Below, in pieces: positions 11,109-19,356 of a DNA stretch of 64,000 nucleotides. Numbering within the stretch: position 1 is the stretch's first letter; each line of letters opens with the position of its first letter. Under the pieces are notes generated by a model. That model was not told the DNA's origin, searched no databases, and was given only the letters and a program-made list of their open reading frames with translations. Source of the DNA: VAXT01 sp963728535 (GTDB taxonomy: Bacteria; Actinomycetota; Thermoleophilia; Gaiellales; Gaiellaceae); the NCBI GenBank assembly GCA_963728535.1, contig CAVSKK010000001.1, positions 806,001 through 870,000 on the forward strand. The letters are read 5' to 3'. Both the position numbers and the translations under genes were made by a program.

Positions 11109-11624
11109 TTATGGCCTAGGCGGGCTGCCGGCCTCGTTGGGTCGCTCGGGCTCGTCAGGCGGCTCGACGGGCTTGGGCTCTTCCGGCTGGAGGGTCCGCC
11201 ACGCTGTATAGACGGCAAAACCGACCCAGACAAGGTCGATCCAGTCGAACACGAAGTCGAGGTTCCTGCGGAAGAGGTTGAAGGCGTCGCCGGAAAAGAC
11301 CGAAATGTCGAGACCCTCCGCGCCTTCCTGGAGCACCCACACGAAGGCCAGGTACTTGCCGAGGACGATGCCGAGCAACGCGCAGACGACGGCGATCACC
11401 TGCAAGGCCAAGCCGCGCGCGCCTCGGGTCGCCGTCAGCACGGCGAGCCCGGTCAGGAAGCCGATGCCCCACGCCGCGAAGCCGATCTCGTAGTCCGTGG
11501 ACTTGACGATCAGGCCCCAGGCAACGCCACCGGCGATCGCGGCAGCGAGGCCGGCGAGGATGGCCGGAACGTACAGAGCCGCCGCAGAGCGGTCTTCGCT
11601 GACGAGGGGTCGATCGCCGAGCAC
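11109..11624 (-). CDS. Integral membrane protein of unknown function
   Basis: The 171 residues have three to four hydrophobic helices: AALYVPAILAGLAAAIAGG, a second over IGFLTGLAVL, a third over VIAVVCALLGIVLG, and one near the C-terminus (IDLVWVGFAVYTAW). The tail is rich in Pro and Glu. The GTG start chosen lies just past the degT stop; an apparent extension upstream is only the degT gene read out of frame. I recognise no named family. Its place is in the middle of the ilvE-degT-remA-mfs-mpg gene string. Confidence 0.7.
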   Translation of the reverse strand: MLGDRPLVSEDRSAAALYVPAILAGLAAAIAGGVAWGLIVKSTDYEIGFAAWGIGFLTGLAVLTATRGARGLALQVIAVVCALLGIVLGKYLAFVWVLQEGAEGLDISVFSGDAFNLFRRNLDFVFDWIDLVWVGFAVYTAWRTLQPEEPKPVEPPDEPERPNEAGSPPRP

Positions 11625-11625
11625 G

Positions 11626-12747
11626 TCAGGCGCCGACCGCAGCTCGCAGGCTCTCGACGACGCGCTCCTGGTCCTCGGCCTCGAGCTGCGGGAAGAAAGG
11701 GAGCGCGAGGGTCCGGTCGCACGCGTCTTCTGCGACCGGGCACACGCCTTCGCTGAAGCCATAGCGCTCGCGCATGTACGGCTGGAGGTGGACCGCGGGT
11801 ACGTAGTGGCCCGCCTCGATCCCCTGCGTGCCGAGTCGATCGAGGACAGCGTCGCGATCGATGCCCTCCGCGACCTTGACGACGTAGACAAACCACGACC
11901 GCTTGTGGTCCGCGTCGTCGGCGTGCGGCGGCTCGATGCCGTCGATCCCCTCGAGCAGGTTGCCGTAGCGAGCCGCGGCCTCGCTACGCATCTCCAGCAT
12001 CTCGTCGAGCTTCTCCATTTGCGCGATCCCCACCGCCGCCTGGATATCCGTGAACCGGTAGTTGAACCCGACCCGGACGTGGTGGAACCAGCGTGAGTCG
12101 TACGAGCGCCCCTGGTTACGCAGGCTCTTCACGAGCTCCCACTCCTCCTCGTCGTGCGTCGTGATGACGCCGCCCTCGCCGGTCGTGACTTGCTTGTTCG
12201 GATAGAAGCCGAAAGCGCCTGAGATGCCGTGCGAGCCGATCGGCCGGCCCTTGTACTCGGCTCCGAGGGCTTCGCAGGAATCGTCGATGATCCAGAGCCC
12301 GTGTCGCTCGGCGATCGCCCGCAGCTCGTCGAGCTCGCAGGGGTAGCCGAACATGTCGACCGCAACGATTCCCTTCGTACGGTCGGTGATGGCCGCTTCG
12401 ACCGCGGCCGGATCGAGATTGAGCGTCTGCGGATCGACGTCCGCGAAGACCGGTCGTCCTCCCTCGAGGATGAAGCAGTTCGCCGTTGCGACGAACGAAA
12501 CCGGAGAGGTGATCACCTCGTCGCCCTGCCCCACGCCGGCGAGGTGGCAGAGCATGTGCAGCCCCGCAGTCCCACTCGAGACGGCGGCCACGTACGGGGC
12601 TCCGACGTACTCGCCGATCAGCTGCTCGAAGCGCTCGATCACCGGGCCGAGCGAGAGCCGCCCGGAGCGCAGCACTTCGAGGACGAGCTCTTCCTCGCGC
12701 TCTCCTAGATACGGGCGGCTAAGCGGGACCCGGGTTTCGGTCTTCAC
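11626..12747 (-). CDS. DegT/DnrJ/EryC1/StrS-type sugar aminotransferase
   Basis: PLP enzyme of about 373 residues that places an amino group on a nucleotide-linked keto sugar. Visible hallmarks are LSRPYLGEREEELV at the start, the cofactor-binding SSGTAGLHM, DDSCEALGAEYKGRPIGSHG, and the PLP lysine in FYPNKQVTTGEGG. The GTG start overlaps the ilvE stop as GTGA, which fixes it. No sugar-nucleotide dehydratase or glycosyltransferase is next to it, so its pathway is open. Confidence 0.9.
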   Translation of the reverse strand: MKTETRVPLSRPYLGEREEELVLEVLRSGRLSLGPVIERFEQLIGEYVGAPYVAAVSSGTAGLHMLCHLAGVGQGDEVITSPVSFVATANCFILEGGRPVFADVDPQTLNLDPAAVEAAITDRTKGIVAVDMFGYPCELDELRAIAERHGLWIIDDSCEALGAEYKGRPIGSHGISGAFGFYPNKQVTTGEGGVITTHDEEEWELVKSLRNQGRSYDSRWFHHVRVGFNYRFTDIQAAVGIAQMEKLDEMLEMRSEAAARYGNLLEGIDGIEPPHADDADHKRSWFVYVVKVAEGIDRDAVLDRLGTQGIEAGHYVPAVHLQPYMRERYGFSEGVCPVAEDACDRTLALPFFPQLEAEDQERVVESLRAAVGA

Positions 12748-13682
12748 GCCTCGGCGGGCGTCGCGTTCCCGATCTTCGCGTACTCGAGCCACTGCGCCCA
12801 GCGCTCGCTCTTGCCACGGCACGTGTCGAGGTACGCCGTCTGGAGCGCTTTCGTCACAGGCCCGGGCGGGCCGATCTCGCGGTCGTCGATCTCGCGGATC
12901 GGCGTCACCTCGGCAGCGGTGCCGGTCATGAAGACCTCGTCGGCCGACACGAGGTCCGAGCGGATGAGGTTCTTCTCCTCGACCGTGTAACCGAGGTCCT
13001 GCGCGATCTGGATCAGCGAGTCGCGCGTGATGCCGGGGAGAATCGACGTCGACAGAGGCGGAGTAGCGATCTTGCCGTCCTTGACGACGAAGACGTTCTC
13101 GCCGGAGCCGTCGGCGATGAACCCGTCGGCGGTGAGCAGGATGGCCTCGTCATAGCCGGCGCGGTTCGCCTCGGTGACCGCGAGCATCGAGTTCAGGTAG
13201 ATCCCGGTCGCCTTGGAGGCATGCGGAATCGTGTTCGGGCCCACGCGCTGCCAGGACGAGATCTTGACGCGGATCCCGTTCTTCAGCCCCTCCTCGCCGA
13301 GGTAGGCGCCCCAGGGCCAGCTCATGATCACAACCTCGACTGGGTTCCCGGCCGTGGAGACGCCCAGCTCGCCGTAGCCGGAGAACGCGATCGGCCGCAG
13401 GTAACACTCGGGCAGCCCGTTCGCTCCGATCAGCTCCATGCACGCGGTGTGCAGCTCGTCCACCGAGTACCCCAGATCCATGTACAGGAGATCCGCGGAG
13501 TTGTGCAGCCGCTTCAGGTGGTCGGTCAGCCGGAAGACGGCCGGGCCCTTGTCGGTCTCGTAGCAGCGAATCCCCTCGAACACGCCGGTGCCGTAGTGGA
13601 GCCCATGGGTGCCGACGTGGACCGTTGCGTCGGCCCAGTCGACGAGCTCACCGTTCATCCAGATCTTGTCGGTCTCGCGCAC
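12744..13682 (-). CDS. ilvE: Branched-chain amino acid aminotransferase
   Basis: Catalyses the last step of Leu, Ile and Val synthesis, moving an amino group from glutamate to the branched-chain keto acids. The 312 residues match fold-type IV PLP enzymes: HGLHYGTGVFEGIRCY near the N-terminus, the PLP lysine in IPHASKATGIYLNS, the cofactor phosphate loop GSGENVFVV, and STSILPGITRDSL. GTG start. It heads a same-strand run of six genes with overlaps or very short gaps, 33 bases after the YbaK-like gene. Confidence 0.93.
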   Translation of the reverse strand: MRETDKIWMNGELVDWADATVHVGTHGLHYGTGVFEGIRCYETDKGPAVFRLTDHLKRLHNSADLLYMDLGYSVDELHTACMELIGANGLPECYLRPIAFSGYGELGVSTAGNPVEVVIMSWPWGAYLGEEGLKNGIRVKISSWQRVGPNTIPHASKATGIYLNSMLAVTEANRAGYDEAILLTADGFIADGSGENVFVVKDGKIATPPLSTSILPGITRDSLIQIAQDLGYTVEEKNLIRSDLVSADEVFMTGTAAEVTPIREIDDREIGPPGPVTKALQTAYLDTCRGKSERWAQWLEYAKIGNATPAEA

Positions 13683-13714
13683 GCGCCTGCCTCCTTGGCG
13701 AAGTCGGTCAAAGG

Positions 13715-14203
13715 TTACGTGGCGGCCTCGACGGCGTCCATAGGCTGTGCTCTCGCGAGGCGCACGAGATCGGCGGCCGAAAGCACCGCCATGTGGCTGG
13801 GGGAGCCGGCTCCGACCCAGACACGCTGGTGAGCAAGGAGCCCGTGGTCGACGAAAACGCGGTCGACGCCGGGGAGAGGAAACGGTGCGACTGCGCCGGC
13901 GGCGAAGCCGGTCGCGCGCTGCACCTGTTCGGGCGACGCGATCCGCGCCCGCGCGGCACCCGCAGCCGCGGCGATCTTGGTCGGGTCGGCGCGGCGGTCG
14001 CCGGGCACGAGCGCCACCACCCAGCGCCCGTCACAGTCGAAGACGAGCGACTTCACGATCTGCCCCAGCTTGCAGCCGGCGGCGCGAGCAGCGTCGACCG
14101 CCGTCGGCGTGCCCGTCTGGAACTCTTCGATGCGCGCCTCGGCGCCCGTCTGGCGCAGGAAGGCCGAGACGCGCTCGACAGCTTCCGGCCACTCGCGAAC
14201 CAT
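13715..14203 (-). CDS. YbaK/ProX-type aminoacyl-tRNA deacylase
   Basis: A 162-residue single-domain protein of the YbaK/EbsC family, which hydrolyses mischarged aminoacyl-tRNAs such as Cys-tRNA-Pro. The conserved lysine segment GQIVKSLVF and the later AVAPFPLPGVDRVFVD and VWVGAGSPSHMAVLS are diagnostic. It lies 32 bases upstream of ilvE on the same strand and may be the first gene of that operon. Confidence 0.85.
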   Translation of the reverse strand: MVREWPEAVERVSAFLRQTGAEARIEEFQTGTPTAVDAARAAGCKLGQIVKSLVFDCDGRWVVALVPGDRRADPTKIAAAAGAARARIASPEQVQRATGFAAGAVAPFPLPGVDRVFVDHGLLAHQRVWVGAGSPSHMAVLSAADLVRLARAQPMDAVEAAT

Positions 14204-14263
14204 GCAGTCAGAGTAAGCGAAACTTTCCGGGGCGCTGCTCCGTTTCTCTCTCGTACCCCCCGG

Positions 14264-14596
14264 ATGAGAACCGAAGAGCTACGCATCGCCAAGACCGAGT
14301 CCTCGTTCCGCGACGTCAACGAGCGGATCGTCGAGACCGCGCAGCGCGTCGGCGCAAACGAGGCCGAGCTCGTCTGCGAGTGCGCGGACCCGGATTGCGG
14401 CGACCGCATCGCGGCGCCGCTCGAGGACTACGAGGAGACGAGGGCCAACGGGGCACACTTCCTCATCTCCCCGGGCCACGAGGAACCCGAGCACGAGCGC
14501 GTCGTCGAGACCCGACCCGGCTTCAGGATCATCGCCAAGCTCAGGGGCGTCGGCGAGGTCGCACGGCGCCTGAATCCACGGCGCGCCGAAATCTAG
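14264..14596 (+). CDS. Small conserved actinobacterial protein with a CxCxxxxC motif
   Basis: 110 residues. The central part reads ELVCECADPDCGDRIAAPLE, then FLISPGHEEPEHERVVE. This pairing of a short cysteine motif with a PGHE segment is common in small uncharacterised actinobacterial proteins; the cysteines could bind a metal. No signal peptide or membrane segment. It is divergent from the YbaK gene and its last four bases overlap the end of serA. Confidence 0.7.
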   Translation: MRTEELRIAKTESSFRDVNERIVETAQRVGANEAELVCECADPDCGDRIAAPLEDYEETRANGAHFLISPGHEEPEHERVVETRPGFRIIAKLRGVGEVARRLNPRRAEI

Positions 14597-16173
14597 TCGG
14601 CGAGGGAGATGAAGAACGCGTCGTCGAGGCCGGCGGCACTCAGCGCCTCGATCAGGTCCGGCGGCGGGGGGCTGTCGAGCGAGAGCGCCATCAGCGCCTT
14701 CTCGCCCTTGCGCGTTCGTGAAACCGCCATGTTCGCGATGTTGACTCCCGCCTCGCCGAACAGGGTGCCGACCCGGCCGATCACTCCGGGCACGTCGTCG
14801 TAGCGGAAGAACGCCATCAGCGGCGCGAGCTCCATCTCCAGCTCGAAGCCGAGTGCGCTGACGAGCCAGCGGCGGTCTTCTCGGCCGATCGTGGTGCCCG
14901 ACACCCGGAGCTCGTCCCCGTTCGCCCGTACTGAGACCCGGACGAGATTCGTGAAGTCGCGCGACGCGCGTCGGCGCTCCTCGACAACCTCGACGCCGCT
15001 CTCCGCAGCGATGATCGGAGCGTTCACGTAGTTCACCGGCTGGTCCGAGCGCCCCTGGAAGGCGCCGTTCAGCGCCGCCACCGTCAGCAATCGCGTGTCG
15101 TAGCCGGAGAGCGAGCCGTAGTAGGCGAGCTCGATCCGCTGGGCGGCTCCGCCGGCAAGCTCCATCGCCAGCCGCCCGAGCGTCGCGGCAAGCGGGATGA
15201 AGGGGCCGAGGATCTCGAGATCTTCTGCGCCGATCGAGGGGATGTTGACCGCGTTCGTGACCAGCGATCCTTCGAGCGCCGCGACGACCTGCTCCGCGAC
15301 GATCACCCCCGCTCGATCCTGGGCCTCCTCGGTCGACGCGGCGAGGTGCGGCGTGGCGATGACGTTGTCCAGCTCGAGCAACGGGCCCGAGTACGGCTCC
15401 GTGTTGAAGACGTCGAGCGCAGCAGCCGCGACCTTCCCCGTTTGCAGCGCCTCGAGCAGGGCGTCCTCGTCGAGCAGCTCGCCCCGGGCGGCGTTGACGA
15501 GCCGGACGCCGTCGCGCATCGCCTCGAAGGCGTTCGCGTCGATCGACCCGCGGGTCTCGGCGGTCAGTGGGAGATGAAGGGTGACGAAGTCGGCGGCGGC
15601 GAGCACCTCCTCACGATTCTCGGCGCGCTCCACCCCCAGCTCGCGGAACCGCTCCTTCGCGACGAACGGGTCGTGCGCCACGATCCGCATCTCGAGAGCG
15701 AGCGCGCGGCGCGCAACCTGCTGGCCAATCCGGCCGAACCCGAGCACTCCCAGTGTCTTCCCGGCGAGCTCGAGGCCCCCGTACCTGGAGCGCTCCCAGC
15801 GCCCGTCCTTCAGCGCAGCGTGGGCCTGAGGGATGTTCCTCGAGAGGGCGAGCAGAAGCCCGATCGTGTGCTCGGCCGCGGAGATGACCGTCGACTCGGG
15901 CGCGTTGGCGACGACGATGCCTCGCCGGGTCGCCGCTTCGACGTCGACGTTGTCGACCCCGACACCGGCTCGTCCGATGACCTTCAACCGGTCGGCTCGC
16001 CCAATCAGGTCGGCGTCGAGCGTGGTCGCCGAGCGAATGACGATCGCGTCGTAGTCGCCGATCCTGTCGGCGAGCTCGCCGTTCGCGTCTACGTCCACGT
16101 CGAAGCGCTCGCGGAGGAGCTCGATTCCCGCCTCGGCGATCGGCTCTCGAACCAGAACCCTGGCGCGGCTCAC
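14593..16173 (-). CDS. serA: D-3-phosphoglycerate dehydrogenase
   Basis: First enzyme of serine synthesis, oxidising 3-phosphoglycerate with NAD. At 526 residues it is the long form: substrate and nucleotide domains with LGVLGFGRIGQQVA (Rossmann loop), the catalytic Arg, Glu and His in VNAARGELLDEDAL and ATPHLAASTEEAQ, an intervening ASB domain, and a C-terminal ACT domain (from about 450, PGVIGRVGTLFGEAGVNIANM) that normally senses serine. The GTG start is chosen because MSRARVLVREP matches the family's N-terminus. The class V aminotransferase on the same strand upstream probably supplies the next step. Confidence 0.93.
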   Translation of the reverse strand: MSRARVLVREPIAEAGIELLRERFDVDVDANGELADRIGDYDAIVIRSATTLDADLIGRADRLKVIGRAGVGVDNVDVEAATRRGIVVANAPESTVISAAEHTIGLLLALSRNIPQAHAALKDGRWERSRYGGLELAGKTLGVLGFGRIGQQVARRALALEMRIVAHDPFVAKERFRELGVERAENREEVLAAADFVTLHLPLTAETRGSIDANAFEAMRDGVRLVNAARGELLDEDALLEALQTGKVAAAALDVFNTEPYSGPLLELDNVIATPHLAASTEEAQDRAGVIVAEQVVAALEGSLVTNAVNIPSIGAEDLEILGPFIPLAATLGRLAMELAGGAAQRIELAYYGSLSGYDTRLLTVAALNGAFQGRSDQPVNYVNAPIIAAESGVEVVEERRRASRDFTNLVRVSVRANGDELRVSGTTIGREDRRWLVSALGFELEMELAPLMAFFRYDDVPGVIGRVGTLFGEAGVNIANMAVSRTRKGEKALMALSLDSPPPPDLIEALSAAGLDDAFFISLAD

Positions 16174-16193
16174 GCGCGCCCCTCGCCGGCGGC

Positions 16194-16223
16194 GGCTCCC
16201 GCCGGGCAGAGCCCGGCTCCGCC
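16194..16223 (-). repeat. 30-base REP-like hairpin repeat upstream of serA
   Basis: The minus strand carries a 30-base sequence, starting GGCGGAGCCGGGCTCTGC, identical to 55709-55738 and 60423-60452 on the plus strand. It folds on itself (GGCTC/GAGCC and GCCGGGC/GCCCGGC). Here it stands alone between serA and the class V aminotransferase, outside the larger tRNA-linked repeat in which the other two copies lie. Confidence 0.75.
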
Positions 16224-16345
16224 ACCGCCTGGCGCCGCTGCGGGCACGGTGCTCTCCGGGCCCGTATTGCGAATACTGTTCCCTCCGGCCCCGCACCCGC
16301 AGCGACGCCCGAGGAACGCGCGAACATTCACTCTTACGGCCAGCC

Positions 16346-17497
16346 TCACGCCGGAAGGTGCTCGTACGTCTCGAGCGCGCGGGTGACGGCGACGCCGCGC
16401 TCGATGTCGGCACCCGCTTCCGCCAGACAGAGCTCGATCCCGGCGAGCGCCGTCGTGATGTCGAAGACGTCGAAGAAGCCGATGTGCCCGATGCGGAAGA
16501 CCTTGCCCTTGATCGGCCCCTGCCCGGGCGCGAGCGTGATTCCCATCCGGTCACGAAGGTCGAGCAGGAACTGCGTCCCGTCGACCGGCTCGGGAACTCG
16601 CACCGTCGTGACCACGGCGGAGGTGTCGTCGTCGGGCGAGAAGAGCTCCAGGCCCATCGCCTTGATCCCTTCCCGGCACGCGCGGCCGAGCCGCACGTGG
16701 TGCTCGAACGCAGCCTCGAGACCGCGCTCCAGGATCATGCCGAGCGCGACGTTGAGGCCGACCACGACCGAGACCGCCGGCGTGAACGGCGCATCGAGGC
16801 TCTCCTGGCCTTCGCGCATGCCTTCCCAGTCGAGATAGAACCTGGGGGCCGTTGCTTCTTTGTGCGCTTGCCACGCAAAGTCGGAGACCGAGACCATCGC
16901 CAGGCCGGGCGGAGCCATCAGCGCTTTCTGGGAGCCGGACACGACCGAGTCGAGCGACCACGCGTCGGTCTCGCACGGGATCGCGCCGAGGCTCGAGATC
17001 GCGTCGACTCCGATGAGCGCACCCGTCTCTTTCGCTGCGGCCGCGAACGCGCGGACATCGGAGACGACTCCGGTCGAGGTCTCGGACTGGGTCACGAGGA
17101 CGGCTTTCACCCCGCCGAGCTCGGCGAGACGCGAAGAGAGATCGTCGGCAGCGGGCGTCTCGCCCCACTCGTACCGCATGTGCTCCACCTCGCAGCCGTA
17201 GACCGCCGCGATGTCGGCCCAGCGCTCGCCGAAGTAGCCGGCCGAGACGACCACGACGCGATCACCCGGAGACGTCAGGTTCGAGACGACCGACTCGAGC
17301 CCGGCGGTTCCCGACGCGGTGTAGAGCAGGACGTCGCCCTTGGTGCGAAAGACCTCCTGGAGCCGCTCCAGGCACTGCTTGTAGATCGGCTTGAAGTCGG
17401 GGCCGCGGTGATGGACGATCGGAAGCGCCGTCGCAGCGAGCACCTCCGGCGGCACCGGCGTCGGCCCGGGGGTCATCAGATAGCGCTTTTCAGCCAA
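16346..17497 (-). CDS. Class V PLP aminotransferase (serine/alanine-glyoxylate type)
   Basis: About 383 residues with the typical start KRYLMTPGPTPVPPEVLAA, cofactor-binding SGTAGLESVV, GVDAISSLGAIP, and the PLP lysine in VVSGSQKALMAPPG. Family members act as alanine- or serine-glyoxylate aminotransferases. Next to serA such enzymes often take the phosphoserine aminotransferase role, and no SerC-type gene is visible. The TTG start is preferred because it gives the usual MAEKRYLMTPG; an ATG inside that motif is the alternative. The 171-base gap before serA means it need not share a transcript. Confidence 0.85.
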   Translation of the reverse strand: MAEKRYLMTPGPTPVPPEVLAATALPIVHHRGPDFKPIYKQCLERLQEVFRTKGDVLLYTASGTAGLESVVSNLTSPGDRVVVVSAGYFGERWADIAAVYGCEVEHMRYEWGETPAADDLSSRLAELGGVKAVLVTQSETSTGVVSDVRAFAAAAKETGALIGVDAISSLGAIPCETDAWSLDSVVSGSQKALMAPPGLAMVSVSDFAWQAHKEATAPRFYLDWEGMREGQESLDAPFTPAVSVVVGLNVALGMILERGLEAAFEHHVRLGRACREGIKAMGLELFSPDDDTSAVVTTVRVPEPVDGTQFLLDLRDRMGITLAPGQGPIKGKVFRIGHIGFFDVFDITTALAGIELCLAEAGADIERGVAVTRALETYEHLPA

Positions 17498-17532
17498 GTC
17501 ACGTGAGACTAGCTCAGGTTTAGGCTGTCGTC

Positions 17533-18156
17533 GTGGAAGCGCTCCTTGCGTTCGCGGCGGCGCTTCTTGCCTTGCGGTTGGGAGGCCTGCTGGCTGCTCG
17601 CTGGCGGGTCCGCCGGGCTCCGGAGCTCGCTGCTTGGGGTGCCGCGCTCGTTGCGTACGCCATCGCCTCGGCCGCGCTTGCCTGGGGAGCGGCAGCGGGG
17701 TGGGACGAGTGGGCCTTCCGCGTGTATTACCTCTTCGGCGGGCTGCTGACCGCGCCGCTTCTCGGGCTCGGCTCCCTGCTGCTCCAGCGCCGCCGGTGGG
17801 CGCTGTGGCCCGCCCTCGTCTACGTCGGCCTCGCGATCGGCGTTGCGATCGCCGTTCCCATGTCGGGCGGGTGGGGCTCGAGCATCCCGGCGGCCCAGGA
17901 CCACCTCGATTTCTTCCCGGCCAGGCTCGTCGCTCTCGTCGGCAATCTCGCCGGGACGGCGGCAGTCGTTGGTGTGGCAATTGCCACGATCAAGCGTCGG
18001 CCACTCGGAAATGCACTCGTCCTCGCAGGCGTCGCTGTTGCCGCCGCTGGAACCGCTCTATCCGGCTTGGGAGCTGCGAAGACGGGCGTTTTTGTGGCAA
18101 TTGCAGCACTTCTTCTTTACGGAGGATTTACAGCTTCGTCGCCCTCAAGGCGCTAA
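17533..18156 (+). CDS. Integral membrane protein of unknown function
   Basis: 207 residues, GTG start, with six or seven hydrophobic helices spread over the whole length and short Arg-rich loops (WRVRRAP, LLQRRRW, IKRRP) that suggest cytosolic sides. I recognise no family. It is divergent from the class V aminotransferase with only 35 bases between the two starts, so both promoters must overlap the other gene or be very compact. Confidence 0.75.
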   Translation: MEALLAFAAALLALRLGGLLAARWRVRRAPELAAWGAALVAYAIASAALAWGAAAGWDEWAFRVYYLFGGLLTAPLLGLGSLLLQRRRWALWPALVYVGLAIGVAIAVPMSGGWGSSIPAAQDHLDFFPARLVALVGNLAGTAAVVGVAIATIKRRPLGNALVLAGVAVAAAGTALSGLGAAKTGVFVAIAALLLYGGFTASSPSRR

Positions 18157-18281
18157 CTAACGGCTACGGTCCGAGGTCTTACAGGGACTGACATCAATCC
18201 CGGGGCCCGCCCAGGGAGCTTGCTCGGACGACTGCGGCCCAGTCCGTCCAGCGAGCCGGGGCTCCGCACAAGGGGGTTCTC

Positions 18282-18864
18282 TTGTACCGACAACTACTGC
18301 GGCTTTTGCCCGCGCTCGTTTTCATATGTCTTGCGGCCGTGGCACTGAGCGGCCCGCGAGGAGCAGCGGCCGAAAACCAGAAGGCACAGTCGCCACAGAA
18401 AGCCCAGTTCTCCTATCCGGGCGATCGCGTGGTCCTCAAGCAGATCCATCGGTACCGGAACCGCACCTGGCGTTGGCAGAAGCTCATGGGCATGCGACGA
18501 ACGCCCGCATCGCGCCTGGTCGAGACCGATCCGAGCCCGAGGTTCAAGCTCTGGGTGCGCAACCTCTGGAAGCGGCGTGCGCTACAGGCGAAGCGGAAGG
18601 CGGCCCGCCCGGCCCATCGCGCCGGCTGGCTCTGCATCCATCGCTTCGAAGGCGCCTGGACCGACCCGGACGCGCCCTACTACGGCGGCCTGCAGATGGA
18701 CATCTCGTTCCAGCGAACGTACGGACGCCGAGCTACTGCGGCGCAAGGGCACCGCGAACCACTGGACGCCGCTCGAGCAGATGTGGGTCGCCGAGCGTGC
18801 CCATCGCAGCGGACGCGGCTACTACCCGTGGCCCAACACGGCGCGGTACTGCGGACTTATCTAG
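18282..18864 (+). pseudogene. Secreted resuscitation-promoting-factor/transglycosylase-like protein, frameshifted
   Basis: A TTG start with an AGGGGG ribosome site (18270-18275) opens a protein with a signal peptide (LLRLLPALVFICLAAVALS). A Lys/Arg-rich linker follows, then the domain GWLCIHRFEGAWTDPDAPYYGGLQMDISFQRTYG. The rest of that domain (ELLRRKGTANHWTPLEQMWVAERA, then SGRGYYPWPNTARYCGLI) continues in another frame. Removing one base in ACGGACGCC near 18720-18727 restores YGAELL. This module occurs in actinobacterial wall hydrolases related to Rpf. It is one base from intact, so a sequencing indel is as likely as real decay. Confidence 0.7.
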
Positions 18865-18875
18865 TCTTGTGATCC

Positions 18876-19354
18876 GTGGGACGTGGCTCAAGACCTATCC
18901 GCCGCTGGAAGGCGGACCGTCAGCGCAAGAAGAAGGAGCGCGACAAGCGCCACGCGTCAGCATCCGCGACGAGGACCGCCGCGCCTGCTCGCCGACGGAG
19001 CCCCGCTAGGGCCAAGCCGGTCGAGAAGCCCACGCCGGTCGAGGCTGTCGAGAGCACCGCGCCCGCCGAGGCGGTCGAGCCGGTAGAGACGCCTGTCGAG
19101 ACGCGTTGAGCCCACCGAGCCTGTCGCGCCTGTCGAGCCGGCCGAGCCTGTTGAGCCGGCCGAGACGGTCGAGGAGCCCGAGGCGGCTGAGGAGCCCGAG
19201 ACGCCGAAGTAGCCGAGCCGGCCCCGAAGGCCGCGAAGCCGAAGCCCAAGAAGCCGGCGGCCAAGAAAGCCGCGAAGCCTAAGCCGGCCGCGAAGGCCAA
19301 GCCGGCCGCGAAGGCAAAGGCCAAGCCGGCCCCGAAGGCCGACAAGCCCGACTA
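18876..19354 (+). pseudogene. Low-complexity Lys/Ala/Pro/Glu-rich protein, two frame breaks
   Basis: Three frames in sequence spell one simple protein. A basic start (RQRKKKERDKRH) leads to a proline-valine-glutamate section (repeats like VEPAEPVEPAE), which continues in a second frame after about 19105. A third frame after about 19210 gives a histone-H1-like tail (AKPKPAAKAKPAAKAKAK) ending at 19354. Such tails bind DNA or the cell wall in actinobacteria. The repeats make slipped-strand mutation or assembly error equally possible. Start uncertain (GTG at 18876). Confidence 0.55.
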
Positions 19355-19356
19355 AC

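Noticed and set aside
18157..18281. Cyclic-di-AMP (ydaO-type) riboswitch before the Rpf-like gene
   Set aside because: Such riboswitches precede rpf genes in other actinobacteria, but I could not find the conserved ydaO core here.
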